From: Streptomyces eurythermus
GTDB taxonomy: Bacteria; Actinomycetota; Actinomycetes; Streptomycetales; Streptomycetaceae
Direction: 5' to 3'
DNA: 64,000 nt
NCBI RefSeq assembly: GCF_014649115.1
Contig: NZ_BMSK01000007.1
Coordinates: 184,375-248,374 of the forward strand
Shown here: piece after piece, positions 53,956 to 63,214 of the stretch
Numbering within the stretch: the stretch's first letter is position 1
Layout of the letters: each line of letters begins with the position of its first letter
Notes under the pieces: generated by a model
Database searches by the model: none
What the model was told of the DNA's origin: nothing
The model's input: only the letters and a program-made list of their open reading frames with translations
Made by a program: the position numbers and the translations under genes

Positions 53956-55029
53956 CTACGAACCCGTCGTCGCCAGGCGCAGGGTGCGTTCGGCCAGCGC
54001 ACTGATCCGTACGCCGTCGAAACCGAACACCGCGCTGCGCACCGTGTCCCGCAGCGGCTCCCGCCACTGCGCCGGAATGGCCCGCGCCCCGGTGCGCACC
54101 CCGGCCACCGAGCCGGCCGTCGCCCCGTTGGAGTCGGTGTCCAGGCCGCCGCGCACGGTCAGCGCGAGGGTCCGGGTGAAGTCGCCCTCGCCGTACAGCA
54201 GCCCGGCGGTGAGGACCGCGGCGTTGGGGACGGTGTGGATCCAGCCGAGCCCGGCGGTCTCCTCGGCCACCGTGGCCAGGGTCTGCTCCCAGGGCAGCCG
54301 GGCCTCGTGCAGGCTCGCCACCCGCCGTACCGTCCGGGCCAGGCGGCTGCCCGCCGGTACGACCCCGAGCGCGGTCTCCAGCGCGTCCCGGACGGTCGGG
54401 GCGGTGAAGGAGGCCGCGATCAGCGCGGCGGCCCACATGGCACCGTAGACACCGTTGCCGGTGTGCGAGAGCACCGCGTCCCGGCGGGCCAGATGGGCGG
54501 CCCGGACGGGATCGCCGGGGCAGGTCCAGCCGAAGACGTCGGCGCGGATCAGCGCGCCGATCCACTCCTGGTACGGGTTGTCGTACGTCGCCGTCAGCGG
54601 CGGTTTCAGCCCGCTCGCCAGGTTCCGGTACGCGGCCCGCTCCGCCGTGAACGTCTGCAGGTACGGCAGTCTGAGCAGCCACAGATCGCCGACCTGCTCG
54701 GTGCTGAAACCGAACCCGTGGGTCTCCAGCAGGTGCAGGCCGAGGATCGCGTAGTCCACGTCGTCGTCCCGGCAGCTGCCGTCGATCCGGCCGCGCACAC
54801 AGCACCGCCACTCCGGGCGCAGCGCGGCGGCCTCCGCCGGGTCGGCCGGCTCGGGCAGATAGTCGGTCAGCGGCAGGGCGGCGGCCCGGCGCAGATAGCG
54901 GTCGATCCGGTCGCGGGTCCACACCTCGCCCTGCTCGACCGGCTTGCCGAGCATGTTGCCCGCGATCCGGCCGAGCCAGCCGCCGTGCAGCCGGTCGGCG
55001 AGGTCCGGGGCGGTGCGCTGGGTGCTCAT
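53956..55029 (-). CDS. ADP-ribosylglycohydrolase family protein
   Basis: 357 residues from ATG 55029. The two acidic metal-binding motifs are RDDDVDYA near residue 90 and GGLDTDSNGATAGSVAG near 295, both characteristic of the DraG/ARH family, which removes ADP-ribose from proteins or hydrolyses related compounds. LHGGWLGRIAGNMLGKPVE at the N-terminus is the family opening. The Nudix hydrolase gene follows on the same strand and could process free ADP-ribose. Confidence 0.9.
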   Translation of the reverse strand: MSTQRTAPDLADRLHGGWLGRIAGNMLGKPVEQGEVWTRDRIDRYLRRAAALPLTDYLPEPADPAEAAALRPEWRCCVRGRIDGSCRDDDVDYAILGLHLLETHGFGFSTEQVGDLWLLRLPYLQTFTAERAAYRNLASGLKPPLTATYDNPYQEWIGALIRADVFGWTCPGDPVRAAHLARRDAVLSHTGNGVYGAMWAAALIAASFTAPTVRDALETALGVVPAGSRLARTVRRVASLHEARLPWEQTLATVAEETAGLGWIHTVPNAAVLTAGLLYGEGDFTRTLALTVRGGLDTDSNGATAGSVAGVRTGARAIPAQWREPLRDTVRSAVFGFDGVRISALAERTLRLATTGS

Positions 55030-55175
55030 GGCAGCGGGGTACCCACTTCCGCCCGCTCCGCGCGGCCTTCCAGGGTTCGGGCGGGGCATGACGGCGGGGG
55101 TGTCCTGCGGTTATCGTCACAGCGGCGCGACTGGCCCCGCCGTGCGCGGGGCCCGGAGAGCAAGGGGAAGACAAG

Positions 55176-56327
55176 GTGGCGGACGCTGCAGTGAACGAGA
55201 CCCGTCGGGTGCTCATCGCCGCGGACAAGTTCAAGGGCTCGCTGACGGCCGTGCAGGTCGCCGAGCGGGTGACGGCCGGGCTGCGCCGGGTCGTGCCGGA
55301 CCTGGCGGTCGAGGCGCTGCCCGTGGCCGACGGCGGCGACGGGACCGTGGACGCGGCGGTCGCGGCCGGCTTCGAACGCCGCGAGGTCCGGGTGGCGGGG
55401 CCGCTCGGCGAGGAGGTGACGGCCGCGTTCGCGCTGCGCGACGGCACCGCGGTCGTGGAGATGGCCGAGGCGAGCGGTCTGCAACGGCTGCCGGCCGGGG
55501 TCTTCGCGCCCCTGACGGCCTCCACGTACGGCTCCGGGGAGCTGCTGCGGGCCGCGCTGGACGCGGGCGCGCGGACCATCGTGTTCGGCGTCGGCGGCAG
55601 CGCCACGACGGACGGCGGCGCGGGCATGCTGTCCGCGCTGGGCGCGCGGTTCCTCACCGAGACGGGCGAGCCGGTGGCCCCGGGCGGCGGCGGACTGGCC
55701 GGCCTGGCCCGCGCCGACCTCTCCGGCCTGGACCCGCGGCTGTCCTCGGTCGAGCTGGTGCTGGCCAGCGACGTCGACAACCCGCTGACCGGGCCGAAGG
55801 GCGCGCCCGCCGTCTACGGCCCGCAGAAGGGGGCCTCGCCGGACGACGTGGAGACGCTGGACGCGGCGCTGGCCCACTTCGCGAAGGTGCTGGAGGCCGA
55901 GGTGGGCCCGCGGGCCGCCGAGTACGCGGCGGCCCCCGGCGCGGGCGCGGCGGGCGGCATCGGCTACGGGGCGCTGCTCCTGGGCGCCCGGTTCCGCGCC
56001 GGCATCGAGGTCATGCTGGACGTCCTGGGCTTCGCACCCGCCCTGGAACGGGCGTCCCTGGTGATCACCGGCGAGGGCTCGCTGGACGAGCAGACGCTGC
56101 ACGGGAAGGCGCCGGCCGGGGTGGCCGCGGCGGCGCGGGCCGCGGGCAAGCCCGTGGTGGCGGTGTGCGGCCGGCTCGCCCTGCCGGAGGAGGCGTTGCG
56201 GCGGGCCGGTATCTCGGAGGCGTACCCCCTGACCTCGGTCGAGCCGGACGTCGCCAAGTGCATCGCGGACGCCGGCCCGATCCTGGAGCGGCTCGCCGTC
56301 CGCCTGGCCGAGGCCCACTTGGGCTGA
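55176..56327 (+). CDS. Glycerate kinase
   Basis: 383 residues from GTG 55176. ADKFKGSLTA at the N-terminus, PVADGGDGTVDA and FGVGGSATTDGGAGM are the family signatures, and GEGSLDEQTLHGKAP closes the active site. It phosphorylates D-glycerate, linking glyoxylate or serine metabolism to glycolysis. The gene has no partners on its strand. Glyoxylate made by the ethylmalonyl-CoA pathway a few kb downstream could feed into it. Confidence 0.92.
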   Translation: MADAAVNETRRVLIAADKFKGSLTAVQVAERVTAGLRRVVPDLAVEALPVADGGDGTVDAAVAAGFERREVRVAGPLGEEVTAAFALRDGTAVVEMAEASGLQRLPAGVFAPLTASTYGSGELLRAALDAGARTIVFGVGGSATTDGGAGMLSALGARFLTETGEPVAPGGGGLAGLARADLSGLDPRLSSVELVLASDVDNPLTGPKGAPAVYGPQKGASPDDVETLDAALAHFAKVLEAEVGPRAAEYAAAPGAGAAGGIGYGALLLGARFRAGIEVMLDVLGFAPALERASLVITGEGSLDEQTLHGKAPAGVAAAARAAGKPVVAVCGRLALPEEALRRAGISEAYPLTSVEPDVAKCIADAGPILERLAVRLAEAHLG

Positions 56328-56760
56328 CCCCCTGGGGGCTCCGCCCCCAGCCCCCCGGCCTTCGCCCACCCACCACCCGACTCGGCAGGCGGAGAGGCGA
56401 CCGCCCACCCCACGGCGGGTCCACTCACCCCGACCGAGGCCGGCTCGGGCCGACCTCCTGGGGGCTCCGCCCCCAGCCCCCCGGCCCTTCGCCCACCCAC
56501 CACCCGCCTCGGCAGGCGGAGAGGCGACCGCCCACCCCACGGCGAGCCCACTCACCCCGACCGAGGCCGGCCTTTGCCCACCCACCACCCGTCTCGGCAG
56601 GCCGAGAGGCGACCGACCGGACCACGACCCGAGCCCTCGCCCCGTTGCGGCCCGAGCCCTCGTCCCCGCCGCGGCGGTAGCCGTGTGGGCGCGTTTCGGC
56701 TTACCGAGACGGGTGGGCGGGTGGGCAAAGACGGGGGTCTGGGGGCGGAGCCCCCAGGGG
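56328..56760. repeat. Repeated hairpin-bearing intergenic elements
   Basis: This 3' convergent gap holds three tandem copies of a unit of about 126 bp with CCCACCCACCACCCG(A/C/T)CTCGGCAGGC. The first two begin with the hairpin CTGGGGGCTCCGCCCCCAG (56332-56350 and 56458-56476). An inverted partial copy ends with the matching hairpin at 56739-56757. No gene is present. The hairpin after glycerate kinase may also stop its transcript. Confidence 0.8.
56332..56350 (+). terminator. Hairpin just after glycerate kinase
   Basis: CTGGGGGC and GCCCCCAG form an 8-bp stem with TCC loop, four bases past the glycerate kinase stop. Other copies lie in the same gap. Confidence 0.6.
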
Positions 56761-56772
56761 CCGGGCACAAGC

Positions 56773-56809
56773 GAGGGGCCCCCTACCCGACCCGGGTAGG
56801 GGGCCCCTC
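56773..56809 (-). terminator. Perfect 17-bp hairpin after pssA
   Basis: Arms 56773-56789 and 56793-56809 are exact inverse complements around ACC. It is 14 bp past the - strand stop of pssA and is followed there by a short A/T patch on the far side. Confidence 0.85.
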
Positions 56810-56822
56810 GTCAAAAGCGCCG

Positions 56823-57677
56823 CTACGGCAACTGCGCTGCCCGCGCCTCACGCCGGTTGTCGCGGAAGTTGTTCACCCGCCGCGCCGTGGCGAACAGCGG
56901 AATCACCGCGCCCATCACGAGCTGCAGCGCGCAGCCCGTCTGCAGCAGCAGCTGACCGCTCGGCGCGTCGAAGGCCCACGCGGCCAGCAGCCCCATCGAC
57001 AGCACGATCCAGCAGAGCATCGCCCCGGCCAGCCGGCCCCGCGGCTTCGGGTACTCCACCCGGCTCACCATCAGCCACGCCGTCCCCAGGATCGCCAGCA
57101 GCGTCGCCACGAACGGCAGCTCCAGCAGCACGATGGAGACGACGGTCAGCGCGCCGAACGGCGAGGGCATGCCCTGGAACATGCCGTCCTTCATCGTCAC
57201 GCAGCTGAACCGGGCCAGTCTGAGCACCACGGCCAGCAGCACCACGATCGCGCCCACCGCCGCCACCCGCTGGTGCGCGTCGTCGGCGACCATGCCGTAG
57301 ACGAGCACGAAGTACGCGGGCGCGAGGCCGAAGCTGATCAGGTCCGACAGGTTGTCCAGCTCCGCGCCCATCGGCGACGAGCGCAGCTTGCGCGCCACGA
57401 GCCCGTCGAACAGGTCGAAGACCGCCGCGCAGAGCATCAGGATGACCGCCGTGGCCGCGCTGTGGCGGGCCATACCGGACTCCTGGCTGCCGGTGAGGTG
57501 CGGGATCAGGATGCCGGTGGTGGTGAAGTACACCGCCATGAAGCCGCACGTGGCGTTGCCCAGCGTGAGCGTGTCCGCTATCGACAGCCGCAGAGAGAGG
57601 GGCATCTCCTCCTCTTCGTCCACCTCGTCGGCCTCGGGCACCCAGCCCGCCTGGGTCTCCGGATCAATCACGGTCAA
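56823..57677 (-). CDS. pssA: CDP-diacylglycerol-serine O-phosphatidyltransferase
   Basis: 284 residues from TTG 57677; a GTG at 57671 is an alternative. The CDP-alcohol phosphotransferase motif spans LFDGLVARKLRSSPMG then AELDNLSD, with all conserved acidic residues. About six to eight membrane segments surround it. It makes phosphatidylserine. Its start overlaps the end of psd by 14 bp, so both enzymes of phosphatidylethanolamine synthesis are coupled. Confidence 0.93.
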   Translation of the reverse strand: MTVIDPETQAGWVPEADEVDEEEEMPLSLRLSIADTLTLGNATCGFMAVYFTTTGILIPHLTGSQESGMARHSAATAVILMLCAAVFDLFDGLVARKLRSSPMGAELDNLSDLISFGLAPAYFVLVYGMVADDAHQRVAAVGAIVVLLAVVLRLARFSCVTMKDGMFQGMPSPFGALTVVSIVLLELPFVATLLAILGTAWLMVSRVEYPKPRGRLAGAMLCWIVLSMGLLAAWAFDAPSGQLLLQTGCALQLVMGAVIPLFATARRVNNFRDNRREARAAQLP

Positions 57678-58314
57678 TGCGAGTCACCCCAGCCACGGTC
57701 TTCTGTCCGACCTCGACCGCGACCTCCACGCCCTCGGGCAGGTAGAGGTCGACACGCGAGCCGAAGCGGATCAGACCGATACGGTCGCCCTGCTCGACCT
57801 TCGTGCCCTCGGGGACGTAGGGCACGATGCGACGGGCCACCGCGCCGGCGATCTGGATCATCTCGATGTCGCCGAGTTCGGTGTCGAAATGCCAGACTAC
57901 GCGCTCGTTGTTCTCGCTCTCCTTGTTGAAAGCCGGAACAAAGCCGCCGGGGATGTGCTCGACGGACGTCACGGTGCCCGCGAGGGGCGCGCGGTTGACG
58001 TGGACGTTGAGCGGGCTCATGAAGATCGCGACGCGGGTGCGCCCGTCCTTCCACGGCATGATGCTCTGCACCACGCCGTCGGCGGGCGAGATGACCCGGC
58101 CCTCGGCGATCTCGCGCTCGGGGTCGCGGAAGAACCACAGCATGCCCGCGGCGAGCGCGGTGGCGGGCACGGCGACGGCCCTGGCCGCGCCGGAGCGGCG
58201 GGCCCGGACCAGGCTGACGGCTGCGGTGGCGACGGTCGGGAGGAGCCACGGCGATGCTCCGCGCGCGAGGCGTGCGCCTACCAGGCTGTCGCGGTGTGCA
58301 GAGGAGTGGGGCAT
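57664..58314 (-). CDS. psd: Phosphatidylserine decarboxylase (short form)
   Basis: 216 residues from ATG 58314, with GAAGG eight bases upstream. The autocleavage Ser that becomes the pyruvoyl group is in the FGSRVD motif, as in short Psd proteins. A membrane helix lies near residue 50 (AVAVPATALAAGMLWFF), and SPADGVVQ and MSPLNVHVNRAP are conserved. It converts phosphatidylserine into phosphatidylethanolamine. pssA is directly downstream and coupled. Confidence 0.93.
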   Translation of the reverse strand: MPHSSAHRDSLVGARLARGASPWLLPTVATAAVSLVRARRSGAARAVAVPATALAAGMLWFFRDPEREIAEGRVISPADGVVQSIMPWKDGRTRVAIFMSPLNVHVNRAPLAGTVTSVEHIPGGFVPAFNKESENNERVVWHFDTELGDIEMIQIAGAVARRIVPYVPEGTKVEQGDRIGLIRFGSRVDLYLPEGVEVAVEVGQKTVAGVTRIDRD

Positions 58315-58483
58315 GGATGACCTTCGTAGCGGATGATGCCGCGCTCTGACGGGGGACGGCGGCTTTCCCGGATCGTACCGGGCGCGGCCCACAACTGGGC
58401 AAGCCAGGAAGCCGAGTCGGCGGCTGAAGAACGCCTACGGGGTGTGATCTTCTTCTCGAAGAAAACACCCCGTAACCGGACAA

Positions 58484-59689
58484 TCAGCCCTGGAATCGAT
58501 ACTCTTCGAGCAGTCTGCGGCCGATGATCATTTTCTGGATCTCGGCGGTACCTTCACCGATGAGCAGCATCGGAGCCTCCCGGTACAGGCGCTCGATCTC
58601 GTACTCCTTGGAGAAGCCGTAGCCGCCGTGGATCCGGAAGGCGTCCTCCACGACCTCCTTGCAGTACTCGGAGGCCAGGTACTTCGCCATGCCGGCCTCC
58701 AGGTCGTTTCGCTCCCCGGAGTCCTTTTTGCGGGCCGCGTTGACCATCATCGCATGCGCGGCCTCGACCTTGGTGGCCATCTCCGCCAGCTTGAACTGAA
58801 TGGCCTGGTGCTGGGCGATCGGCTTGCCGAAAGTGTGACGTTGCTGGGCGTACCGGACGCCCAGCTCGAAGGCGCGCTGGGCGACGCCGCAGCCGCGCGC
58901 CGCCACGTTGACCCGGCCGACCTCCACGCCGTCCATCATTTGGTAAAAACCTCGGCCGGTGACCCCGCCGAGCACCCGGTCGGCCGGAACGCGCAGGCCG
59001 TCCATGATCAGCTCGGTGGTGTCGACGCCCTTGTAGCCCATCTTCTCGATCTTGCCGGGGATGGTCAGGCCGGGGCGGACCTCGCCGAAGCCCGGCTCCT
59101 TCTCGACCAGGAAGGTGGTCATCGACCTGTGCGGGGCGGTGCCCTCGGGGTGTCCTTCGTCACTGCGGACCAGCACGGCCACGAGCGAGGAGGTGCCGCC
59201 GTTCGTCAGCCACATCTTCTGGCCGGTCAGGACGTACTCGTCGCCGTCCCGGACCGCCTTGGACGTGATCGCCGACACATCCGAGCCCAGGCCCGGCTCC
59301 GACATCGAGAAGGCGCCCCGGATCTCGCCGGCCGCCATCCTCGGCAGGAAGTGGTCCTTCTGCTCCTGCGTCCCGTGCTGCTTGAGCATGTACGCGACGA
59401 TGAAGTGGGTGTTGATGATGCCGGACACCGACATCCAGCCACGGGCGATCTCCTCCACGCACAGCGCGTAGGTGAGCAGCGACTCGCCCAGGCCTCCGTA
59501 CTCCTCGGGGATCATCAGACCGAACAGGCCGAGTTCCTTGAGGCCGTCCACGATCGCTTGCGGGTACTCGTCGCGGTGCTCCAGCTCCGTCGCGACGGGG
59601 ATGATCTCCTTGTCGACAAAGTCACGGACCGTCGAGAGGATCTCCTGCTGGACGTCGGTCAGACCGGCGGTCTGGGCGAGACGGGCCAT
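58484..59689 (-). CDS. mcd: Acyl-CoA dehydrogenase, probable methylsuccinyl-CoA dehydrogenase
   Basis: 401 residues of the acyl-CoA dehydrogenase family. Flavin and substrate motifs include AFSMSEPGLGSDVS, KMWLTNGG and the C-terminal GGYGFSKEYEIERLYRE, with the catalytic base expected near the latter region. ATG 59689 lies 3 bp from the stop of the hydratase gene. As the last gene of the ethylmalonyl-CoA pathway operon it would oxidise (2S)-methylsuccinyl-CoA to mesaconyl-CoA; the substrate is inferred from the operon. Confidence 0.87.
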   Translation of the reverse strand: MARLAQTAGLTDVQQEILSTVRDFVDKEIIPVATELEHRDEYPQAIVDGLKELGLFGLMIPEEYGGLGESLLTYALCVEEIARGWMSVSGIINTHFIVAYMLKQHGTQEQKDHFLPRMAAGEIRGAFSMSEPGLGSDVSAITSKAVRDGDEYVLTGQKMWLTNGGTSSLVAVLVRSDEGHPEGTAPHRSMTTFLVEKEPGFGEVRPGLTIPGKIEKMGYKGVDTTELIMDGLRVPADRVLGGVTGRGFYQMMDGVEVGRVNVAARGCGVAQRAFELGVRYAQQRHTFGKPIAQHQAIQFKLAEMATKVEAAHAMMVNAARKKDSGERNDLEAGMAKYLASEYCKEVVEDAFRIHGGYGFSKEYEIERLYREAPMLLIGEGTAEIQKMIIGRRLLEEYRFQG

Positions 59690-59692
59690 GGC

Positions 59693-60205
59693 TTACTTCT
59701 CCTGCTGCTTCGGCTCGGGGCGGCCCGGCTGCTCGCCGCCGCGCTCCTTGATGTACGTCTCGGTGGGCACCATCACCTTGCGGCGGAAGACGCACACCAG
59801 GGTGCCGTCCTGCTTGTAGCCCTTGGTCTCGACGTGCACGATCCCGCGGTCGTTCTTCGACTTCGAGGGCCACTTGTCCAGCACGGTCGTCTCGCCGTAG
59901 ATCGTGTCGCCGTGGAAGGTCGGCGCCACGTGCCTGAGCGACTCGATCTCCAGGTTGGCGATGGCCTTGCCGGAGACGTCCGGGACGGACATGCCGAGCA
60001 GCAGGGAGTACACGTAGTTCCCGACCACCACGTTCTTGCCGAAGTCGGTCGTCCGCTCGGCGTAGTTGGCGTCCATGTGGAGCGGGTGGTGGTTCATGGT
60101 GAGCAGACAGAACAGGTGGTCGTCGTACTCCGTGACCGTCTTGCCCGGCCAGTGCTTGTACACCGCGCCGACCTCGAACTCCTCGTAGGTGCGTCCGAAC
60201 TGCAT
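59693..60205 (-). CDS. mch: MaoC-like hydratase, probable mesaconyl-CoA hydratase
   Basis: 170 residues with a hot-dog fold: EYDDHLFCLLTMNHHPLHMD is the hydratase-like motif with conserved Asp and His, and SGKAIANLEIESLRHVAPTFHGDT follows. It is shorter than the two-hot-dog form of Mch in alphaproteobacteria, so it may work as a dimer. ATG 60205 lies 5 bp after the lyase gene. It would hydrate mesaconyl-C1-CoA to beta-methylmalyl-CoA. Confidence 0.83.
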   Translation of the reverse strand: MQFGRTYEEFEVGAVYKHWPGKTVTEYDDHLFCLLTMNHHPLHMDANYAERTTDFGKNVVVGNYVYSLLLGMSVPDVSGKAIANLEIESLRHVAPTFHGDTIYGETTVLDKWPSKSKNDRGIVHVETKGYKQDGTLVCVFRRKVMVPTETYIKERGGEQPGRPEPKQQEK

Positions 60206-60210
60206 CGCGC

Positions 60211-61173
60211 TCACGCCTCCGGGATCTCGAAGGTGCTGGTGCGCCGCATCCCGGCGGCGCGCCCCTTGCCCGCGACGACCAGGGCCATCTTGCGGCTGGC
60301 CTCGTCGATCATCTCGTCCCCGAGCATCGCGGAGCCCTTCTTGCCGCCCGCCTCGGAGGTGTAGTACTCGTACGCGTCCAGGATCAGCTCGGCGTGGTCG
60401 TAGTCCTCCTGGGAGGGCGAGAACACCTCGTTGGCGGCGTCGACCTGGCCCGGGTGCAGCACCCACTTGCCGTCGAAGCCGAGCGCGGCGGCCCGGCCGG
60501 CCACCTCGCGGAAGCCGTCGACGTTGCGGATCTGGAGGTAGGGGCCGTCGATCGCCTGGAGGTCGTTGGCGCGGGCGGCCATCAGGATCTTCATCAGGAT
60601 GTAGTGGTAGGCGTCCGCCGGGTAGCCGGGCGGCTGCTCGCCCACGACGAGCGACTTCATGTTGATCGACGCCATGAAGTCGGCGGGGCCGAAGATGATC
60701 GTCTCGATCCGCGGCGAGGCCTGCGCGATCTCGTTGACGTTGTTCAGACCGGCCGCGTTCTCGATCTGCGCCTCGATGCCGATCCGGCCGACCTCGAAGC
60801 CCATCGTCTTCTCGATCTGGGTCAGCAGCAGGTCCAGCGCCACCACCTGCTGGGCGTTCTGCACCTTGGGCAGCATGATGCAGTCCAGGTTGGGACCGGC
60901 GCCCTCGACCACCGTGACCACGTCCCGGTAGGTCCACTCGGTCGTCCAGTCGTTGACCCGGACCACCCGGGTCTTGCCCGTCCAGTCGCCCTCGTTGAGG
61001 AACTTGACGATGGTGTGCCGCGCCTCGGGCTTGGCGAGCGGCGCGCACGCGTCCTCCAGGTCCAGGAAGACCTGGTCCGCCGGGAGGCCCTGCGCCTTCT
61101 CCAGGAAGCGCGGGTTGCTGCCCGGTACGGCCAGGCAGGAGCGCCGGGGACGAAGGCGGTTGACCGTTGTCAT
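60211..61173 (-). CDS. mcl: HpcH/HpaI-type CoA ester lyase (beta-methylmalyl-CoA lyase)
   Basis: 320 residues. The citrate-lyase-beta-like barrel shows SCLAVPGSNPRFLEKA, VFLDLEDA with the metal Asp/Glu region, IGIEAQIENAAG and GPADFMASI. It cleaves beta-methylmalyl-CoA into glyoxylate and propionyl-CoA (and may also use malyl-CoA). It overlaps the mutase gene by 4 bp and is followed by the hydratase gene, in pathway order. Confidence 0.9.
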   Translation of the reverse strand: MTTVNRLRPRRSCLAVPGSNPRFLEKAQGLPADQVFLDLEDACAPLAKPEARHTIVKFLNEGDWTGKTRVVRVNDWTTEWTYRDVVTVVEGAGPNLDCIMLPKVQNAQQVVALDLLLTQIEKTMGFEVGRIGIEAQIENAAGLNNVNEIAQASPRIETIIFGPADFMASINMKSLVVGEQPPGYPADAYHYILMKILMAARANDLQAIDGPYLQIRNVDGFREVAGRAAALGFDGKWVLHPGQVDAANEVFSPSQEDYDHAELILDAYEYYTSEAGGKKGSAMLGDEMIDEASRKMALVVAGKGRAAGMRRTSTFEIPEA

Positions 61174-63197
61174 GCGGGGACCTCCAGGGGGTCGAGCTTG
61201 TTCGCTTTCCGGATCTCGTCCACGATGCGGCCGATGATCCCGGTGATGTCGAAGTCCTTCGGGGTGAACACCGCGGCCACTCCGGCGGCCCTGAGCTGTT
61301 CGGCGTCACCGCTGGGGATGATGCCACCCGCGATCACGGGTATATCTGTGGCACCGGCCACACGCAGCCGCCCGAGCACGTCCGGGACCAGCTGGGCGTG
61401 CGAGCCGGACAGGATCGACAGGCCGACCGCGTGGACGTCCTCGGCGAGGGCCGCGTCCACGATCTGCTCCGGGGTGAGCCTGATCCCCTGGTAGACCACC
61501 TCGAAGCCGGCGTCCCGGGCGCGCACGGCGATCTGCTCGGCGCCGTTGGAGTGCCCGTCCAGGCCGGGCTTGCCCACCAGGAACCGCAGTTTGCCGACGC
61601 CCAGCTCACGGGCGGTGGCCTCGACCCGGGCGCGCACGTCGGCGAGCGCCGAACCGGCCTCGGCGGGGACGGCCACCGGCGCGGAGGACACCCCGGTGGG
61701 CGCCCGGTACTCGCCGAACACCTCGCGCAGGGCGGCGGCCCACTCGCCGGTGGTCACCCCGGCGCGGGCGCACTCCAGGGTGGCCTCCATCAGGTTCTCG
61801 GTGCCCTTGGCGGCCTCCTTCAGCCGCTCCAGCGCCTTGCACGGGCGCGGGTGGTTGAACGGCGGCTGGTAGCGGGTGTCCCGCCAGTGGCGCAGGGCCT
61901 CGACGACCCGGGCCTCGACCGCCGGGTCCACCGTCTGGATCGCGGTGTCCAGGTCGGCCGTGAGCGGGTTCGGCTCGGTGCCCTCGAAGATGTTGACGCC
62001 GACGATCTTCTCCTCGCCGGACTCGATCCGGGCCCGGCGCTCGGCGTGCGCGGCGACCAGCTGCGACTTCAGGTAGCCGGACTCCACGGCGGCCATGGCG
62101 CCGCCCATCTCCTGGATACGGTCCATCTCGGCGAGGGCGTCCGCGACCAGCCGGCCCACCTTCGCCTCGACCACCTTCGAGCCCTCGAAGATGTCGTCGT
62201 ACTCCAGCAGATCGCTCTCGTAGGCGAGCACCTGCTGGATGCGCAGGCTCCACTGCTGGTCCCAGGGGCGGGGCAGGCCCAGGGCCTCGTTCCAGGCGGG
62301 CAGCTGCACGGCACGCGCGCGGGCGTCCTTCGACAGGGTCACCGCCAGCATCTCCAGCACGATCCGCTGGACGTTGTTCTCCGGCTGCGCCTCGGTCAGC
62401 CCGAGGGAGTTGACCTGGACGCCGTAGCGGAAGCGGCGCTGCTTCGGGTCCTCGATGCCGTACCGCTCGCGGGTGACCTTGTCCCAGATGCGGCCGAACG
62501 CCCGCATCTTGCACATCTCCTCGATGAAGCGGACGCCCGCGTTCACGAAGAAGGAGATCCGCGCCACCACGTCGCCCATGCGCTCCGGCGGCACCTGGCC
62601 GGAGTCGCGCACGGCGTCCAGGACGGCGATCGCGGTGGACATCGCGTACGCGATCTCCTGCACCGGCGTGGCTCCCGCCTCCTGGAGGTGGTAGCTGCAG
62701 ATGTTGATCGGGTTCCACTTCGGGATGTGGGAGACCGTGTACGCGATCATGTCCGTCGTCAGCCGGAGGGAGGGCCCCGGCGGGAACACATGGGTGCCCC
62801 GGGACAGGTACTCCTTGACAATGTCGTTCTGGGTCGTGCCCTGGAGCCGGGTGATGTCCGCGCCCTGCTCCTCGGCGACGACCTGGTAGAGCGCCAGCAG
62901 CCACATGGCGGTGGCGTTGATCGTCATCGAGGTGTTCATCTGCTCCAGCGGGATGTCCTGGAACAGCCGGCGCATGTCGCCCAGGTGCGCGACGGGCACG
63001 CCCACCCGGCCGACCTCGCCGCGGGCGAGGATGTGGTCGGGGTCGTAGCCGGTCTGGGTGGGCAGGTCGAACGCCACCGACAGACCGGTCTGGCCCTTGG
63101 CGAGATTGCGCCGGTACAGCTCGTTGGACGCCTGTGCCGTGGAGTGGCCGGCGTACGTGCGCATCAGCCACGGCCGGTCCTTCTGACGCTCAGTCAT
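61170..63197 (-). CDS. ecm: Ethylmalonyl-CoA mutase (MeaA)
   Basis: 675 residues. The large N-terminal barrel binds the CoA ester (TYAGHSTAQASNELYRRNLA); the C-terminal cobalamin domain has VGKPGLDGHSNGAEQ with the cobalt-binding His, and LSILSGSHAQLVP and AGGIIP. It needs adenosylcobalamin and rearranges ethylmalonyl-CoA to methylsuccinyl-CoA. Ccr lies immediately upstream and the lyase gene overlaps its end, so it is the second gene of the pathway operon. Confidence 0.95.
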   Translation of the reverse strand: MTERQKDRPWLMRTYAGHSTAQASNELYRRNLAKGQTGLSVAFDLPTQTGYDPDHILARGEVGRVGVPVAHLGDMRRLFQDIPLEQMNTSMTINATAMWLLALYQVVAEEQGADITRLQGTTQNDIVKEYLSRGTHVFPPGPSLRLTTDMIAYTVSHIPKWNPINICSYHLQEAGATPVQEIAYAMSTAIAVLDAVRDSGQVPPERMGDVVARISFFVNAGVRFIEEMCKMRAFGRIWDKVTRERYGIEDPKQRRFRYGVQVNSLGLTEAQPENNVQRIVLEMLAVTLSKDARARAVQLPAWNEALGLPRPWDQQWSLRIQQVLAYESDLLEYDDIFEGSKVVEAKVGRLVADALAEMDRIQEMGGAMAAVESGYLKSQLVAAHAERRARIESGEEKIVGVNIFEGTEPNPLTADLDTAIQTVDPAVEARVVEALRHWRDTRYQPPFNHPRPCKALERLKEAAKGTENLMEATLECARAGVTTGEWAAALREVFGEYRAPTGVSSAPVAVPAEAGSALADVRARVEATARELGVGKLRFLVGKPGLDGHSNGAEQIAVRARDAGFEVVYQGIRLTPEQIVDAALAEDVHAVGLSILSGSHAQLVPDVLGRLRVAGATDIPVIAGGIIPSGDAEQLRAAGVAAVFTPKDFDITGIIGRIVDEIRKANKLDPLEVPA

Positions 63198-63214
63198 CTA
63201 TGACCTCGGGTGTC

